Below, in pieces: positions 61,088 to 64,000 of a DNA stretch of 64,000 bases (position 1 is its first letter; the number at the start of each line of letters is the position of its first letter). Under the pieces are notes generated by a model. It did no database searches, was not told the DNA's origin, and saw only the letters and a list, made by a program, of their open reading frames with translations. The stretch is taken from NCBI RefSeq assembly GCF_009728935.1, contig NZ_CP034235.1, forward strand, positions 1,210,501 through 1,274,500, given 5' to 3'. The position numbers and the translations under genes were made by a program. This DNA is from Paenibacillus psychroresistens. Lineage in GTDB: Bacteria; Bacillota; Bacilli; Paenibacillales; NBRC-103111.

Positions 61088-62824
61088 TTGAAACAAAGGC
61101 TGTTATCATTTGGATTTATCTTTATAATGATTTTTATGGTTTTTCCAAATACGATATTTGCAGTAGCACCTACTTTTTCAATCTCAATCGTCAATTCAAA
61201 TCCGAATGTCGGTGATGAGGTTGAGGTAGTCATACAAGCGAATAATGTTAATAATATGTATGGATTTGAAATCAATCTCTCTTTCGAACCGAATTTATGG
61301 GATACGCATACAATCTCTTTTAGTTCTGCACTGACAGGATTCAAACAAATCGTCAATCCTGAATTGTTAGAACAAGGACATTTAAGATTCGTCTATGCGA
61401 ATGCTGGGGCTGCAGTAGGTGGAAATGTAACACTTGGCATCGCCAAATTTAAAGCTAAGCAGAATGGAGTAAACCTTATTACACTTGATAGTATCAAGAT
61501 GGTTTATTCCAATGACCATTCTGAAACCTTTAATCCAGGGGTAACAGCAAATGTTAAAATTGGTTCAGATTCGTCACCAGCACCAGCATCATCGATGCCA
61601 ACACCAACGACAACATCGACATCAACTCCAGCACCAACACCAACATCGACACCAGCACCAACAACGATCACGCCACCTGGGACCATGACGGTTAAGGCAA
61701 GCCTGGACACTAACGGAAAAGCAGTGGCCGACGTGAATACAAATCTGCTCCATGCGGCTATTCTAAATGCGAAAGACTTTGCTGTAGAAATTAGCATTGA
61801 AGGCATAGAATCAGCCAAAGAAATAATCGTTAATCTTACTGGTGATTCAATCAAGACAGCACTCGATAATAACATCAAGCAGTTAAAAATTAAAATAGGA
61901 CTTGCCATAATCTCGATTTCAACGGATCTATTGAAAAATGACGGCGTAACTTCCGGCAATGTTCAGCTCTCCGTTTCGATTCTAGATTCCTCAACCATGT
62001 CTGATGAAGTGAAAGAAGCTGTCGGAAGCAATCCGATATACGACTTCAACCTCAGTGTCGATGGGAAGAAGATTAGCCAGTTCGGCGATAACGCCGTGAC
62101 AGTTAAGTTGAACTACACTTTGAAACTTGGAGAAGACACGGATCAGATTATTATTTACTACATTAATGATAACGGCAAGCTGGAAATTGAGAAGAACGGC
62201 AAATACGATGCGGCAACCGCTCAAATCATATTCAGCCCTGCACATTTCAGTAAGTATGCAGCATCATATAACGAAGTAAGCTTTAACGATCTTGCAAATG
62301 TATCGTGGGCAAAAGATAGTATCCAAGCGTTGGCAGCCAGAAGCATTGTCAAAGGAGTTGGGGCAGGCAGCTTTAATCCTGACAAATTGCTTACAAGGGC
62401 TGAGTTAATTACCATGCTGATGAATGGCTTTGATTTAATTGACAGCAATGCTAAAACTTCGCTAAGTGATGTGAAAAACGATACATGGTATTACAGTGCA
62501 ATCGCATCGGCACAACAACTCGGCATCATCAAAGGTAAATCAGACGGCAGTTTTGGCATCAACGATAAGATCACGAGGCAGGATATGGCGGTCATGATTT
62601 ACAACACGGGGTTGGTGGTAAAAGCTAACCTGAACGGAAACGGAGAAATAGCTTTATTCACTGACCAATCCGCTATCGCGACTTACGCCTTACAAGCGGT
62701 AACAGTCATTCAACAGGCTGGAATCATCAATGGTGTTGGGAATGGAACATTCGCACCGCGAGGTGTTGCAACAAGAGCTCAAGCAGCTGTTATCATTTGG
62801 AGAATGCTTTCTAAAGTTAAGTAA
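61088..62824 (+). CDS. Cell-surface anchor protein: cohesin domain plus three SLH domains
   Basis: About 578 residues: a signal peptide (MKQRLLSFGFIFIMIFMVFP..., about 1-26), a cohesin-type domain (about 28-160; VGDEVEVVIQANNVNNMYGF, EINLSFEPNLW and GNVTLGIAKFKAK), a Pro/Thr/Ser-rich linker (about 163-200), a beta-rich domain (about 205-390), and three SLH repeats (about 398-455, 459-520, 525-578; each with W-A/Y-x-x-I-x-x-L, ITR/TRAE). TTG 61088 gives a normal signal peptide. An ATG at 61019 lies inside a hairpin and is rejected. The protein can hold dockerin-bearing enzymes, such as the gene before it, on the cell wall. Confidence 0.85.
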   Translation: MKQRLLSFGFIFIMIFMVFPNTIFAVAPTFSISIVNSNPNVGDEVEVVIQANNVNNMYGFEINLSFEPNLWDTHTISFSSALTGFKQIVNPELLEQGHLRFVYANAGAAVGGNVTLGIAKFKAKQNGVNLITLDSIKMVYSNDHSETFNPGVTANVKIGSDSSPAPASSMPTPTTTSTSTPAPTPTSTPAPTTITPPGTMTVKASLDTNGKAVADVNTNLLHAAILNAKDFAVEISIEGIESAKEIIVNLTGDSIKTALDNNIKQLKIKIGLAIISISTDLLKNDGVTSGNVQLSVSILDSSTMSDEVKEAVGSNPIYDFNLSVDGKKISQFGDNAVTVKLNYTLKLGEDTDQIIIYYINDNGKLEIEKNGKYDAATAQIIFSPAHFSKYAASYNEVSFNDLANVSWAKDSIQALAARSIVKGVGAGSFNPDKLLTRAELITMLMNGFDLIDSNAKTSLSDVKNDTWYYSAIASAQQLGIIKGKSDGSFGINDKITRQDMAVMIYNTGLVVKANLNGNGEIALFTDQSAIATYALQAVTVIQQAGIINGVGNGTFAPRGVATRAQAAVIIWRMLSKVK

Positions 62825-62826
62825 AG

Positions 62827-62868
62827 ACGACACCCAAAGAGTATCGAATCAAAAAAACGCTGGTTTAA
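62827..62868 (+). pseudogene. Last 13 codons of a lost YesN-type regulator gene
   Basis: TTPKEYRIKKTLV and a stop (62866-62868) reproduce the end of the regulators at 1198 (TTPREYRAERS) and 52825 (TTPKEYRIKKSLN). It starts 2 bases after the SLH gene stop. The rest of the regulator is absent. Confidence 0.85.
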
Positions 62869-62879
62869 ATACAATTTTT

Positions 62880-62911
62880 GGGAGCAGACCAATGGATCTG
62901 CTTCTTTTTTT
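62880..62911 (+). terminator. Terminator inherited from the lost regulator
   Basis: AGCAGA and TCTGCT with flanking bases form a hairpin followed by a long T run, equivalent to the one at 55184. Confidence 0.75.
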
Positions 62912-63086
62912 GCACAAAAGTATAGATTTCACCCTATTTTGATAGTTACTTTTCAGATATAAGCACAAAAATTAGAGTTTTTATTTAACTGTTTTCAGCG
63001 CATGATTAGGTTTGCAAACAGCTAAACTATCGATAAGGAGGCAAACTTTTTGGAACAGAATCAAACAGCATCCCAAGTCCCGCTGT
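62897..63086 (+). repeat. Long direct repeat, copy 2
   Basis: 190 bases match 55202-55390 (see that entry). In this copy the permease frame is intact. Confidence 0.85.
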
Positions 63087-64000
63087 ATAGTGGGAAACCC
63101 GAACAGGGCTTCTTTTCAAAAAAATGGCGGTTCTTCAAAAAAAACTTTGAATTGTCAGCTCTATCATTTCCAGCAATAGTAGTCATTATTGTACTGTCTT
63201 ATATTCCAATGTTCGGTATCATTATCGCCTTCAAGAATTTCCATTATGATCTTGGATTTTGGGGCAGTAAATGGATTGGATTCAAGAATTTTGAGTTTCT
63301 CTTTAAAACCGATGCGGCTGTCCGCATTACCCGAAATACCATACTTTATAATTTGGGCTACATGATTACTACAACCAGTGCAGCGTTGGCATTGGCTGTC
63401 CTGTTAAATGAGATAGGCAAAAGGTGGCTGAAGCTCTACCAGACAGCCTTATTCTTACCGTATTTTCTCTCCTGGGTTGTAGTCGGTTATATTGCGCTTG
63501 CGTTTTTAGATAATGAGAATGGATATATTAATCAAATTCTTGTCCAGCTCGGTTTCGAAAAGGTAGCCTTTTACTTTGAAGCGAAATATTGGCCGTATAT
63601 TCTGAATGCCTTTCAATTGTGGAAGAATATCGGGTTTTCAACCTTAATCTACTATGCTGGTATTCTTAGTATCGATGCGGAATTATATGAAGCGGCGCGG
63701 ATGGACGGAGCTACAAGACTTCAGATGATCCGCAGAATAACCTTGCCTTTGCTTAAGCCGTTGATCATCATATTGCTCATTCTCAGTCTAGGCAATATGT
63801 TCCGCGGAGACTTCGGATTACATTATTTTATACCTAATAATGTAGGTTTAATCTATTCTTCTACGGATATCATTGATACGTATGTTTATAGGGCATTAAG
63901 CTCATTAGGCGATGTTGGCATGGCGTCAGCGGTTGGTTTGTACCAATCGGTTGTCGGACTCGTACTTGTTCTATTAGCTAACTATATCGTTCGAAAGGTT
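63050..64000 (+). CDS. ABC sugar transporter permease, LplB type (runs off the window)
   Basis: 317 codons are open to the last base without a stop, so the gene is nearly complete. It starts at TTG 63050 behind AAGGAGG. The visible elements are YIPMFGIIIAFKNFHYDLGF, the EAA loop DAELYEAARMDGATRLQMI, and a VVGLVLVLLANYIVRKV end close to that of the protein at 4660. It is the intact counterpart of the 5' end left in the scar at 55355. A second permease and a binding protein are expected beyond the window. Confidence 0.93.
   Translation, partial: MEQNQTASQVPLYSGKPEQGFFSKKWRFFKKNFELSALSFPAIVVIIVLSYIPMFGIIIAFKNFHYDLGFWGSKWIGFKNFEFLFKTDAAVRITRNTILYNLGYMITTTSAALALAVLLNEIGKRWLKLYQTALFLPYFLSWVVVGYIALAFLDNENGYINQILVQLGFEKVAFYFEAKYWPYILNAFQLWKNIGFSTLIYYAGILSIDAELYEAARMDGATRLQMIRRITLPLLKPLIIILLILSLGNMFRGDFGLHYFIPNNVGLIYSSTDIIDTYVYRALSSLGDVGMASAVGLYQSVVGLVLVLLANYIVRKV

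Noticed and set aside
61567..61680. Short CACCAACA-type repeats looking like a small repeat array
   Set aside because: They encode the Pro/Thr/Ser linker of the cohesin-SLH protein and have no spacer regularity as in CRISPR.
61504..61959. Minus-strand frame rich in Val/Gly opposite the SLH protein linker
   Set aside because: Its composition mirrors the Pro/Thr linker on the other strand. It is a shadow frame.

Overview
The window looks like chromosome from a Paenibacillus-type Firmicute. The indications are moderate-to-low GC, strong AGGAGG-type ribosome sites with many TTG starts, YesN/LplB/YtcP/LipO-type sugar-uptake cassettes, S-layer homology (SLH) anchoring, a XylR/xylO/cre-controlled xylA, and a Gram-positive Wzx/Wzy exopolysaccharide cluster with no outer-membrane components. 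No rRNA, tRNA, CRISPR array, insertion sequence or prophage was seen.

Layout. 1-1017: the 3' end of a binding-protein gene, then two divergent genes (an epimerase remnant and a GNAT acetyltransferase) that both lost their 5' ends at one junction near 531. 1.1-10.2 kb: a carbohydrate cassette made of a membrane AraC regulator, two permeases, a lipoprotein and a secreted glycoside hydrolase with a cre site. 10.2-13.5 kb: an AraC regulator divergent from a ferritin-like protein and a TIM-barrel isomerase-like protein. 13.8-14.5 kb: a CBS protein and a YwbE-type protein. 14.6-33.6 kb: a catalytically suspect tyrosine-recombinase-like gene followed by a long exopolysaccharide (EPS) cluster (Wzz/kinase, GalU, initiating transferase, pyruvyl transferase, four glycosyltransferases, polymerase, PP-loop protein, flippase, ManC, two beta-helix proteins, acetyltransferase). 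33.7-38.6 kb: a xylA fragment, a small protein, a cupredoxin/COG4315 surface protein, an ECF sigma/anti-sigma pair and a lipoprotein. 38.8-52.7 kb: alanine dehydrogenase, two secreted-type glycan enzymes of DUF families, an acyltransferase, xylR/xylA, an ABC exporter, small proteins and a histidine kinase. 52.8-64 kb: a second and third sugar-uptake unit, rearranged. The second has lost its permeases to a deletion scar and is followed by a cohesin/dockerin beta-helix protein, a cohesin-SLH anchor, and a new permease gene that runs off the window.

How it fits together. Most of the window serves polysaccharide metabolism: three uptake units with extracellular enzymes, xylose use, and EPS synthesis with pyruvyl and acyl decoration. 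The most striking unexplained structure is a palindrome, GATAC-N5-GTATC. It occurs at the recombinase-like gene, twice at the EPS promoter, before the EPS acetyltransferase, and exactly between -35 and -10 of a distant acyltransferase gene. This suggests a dedicated polysaccharide regulon, possibly read by the recombinase-like protein, which lacks the first catalytic arginine. A second apparent circuit is an ECF promoter (AAC-N17-CGTTAACT) shared by the sigma operon and the cupredoxin/COG4315 protein. All functional statements come from reading the sequence; no database search was possible.
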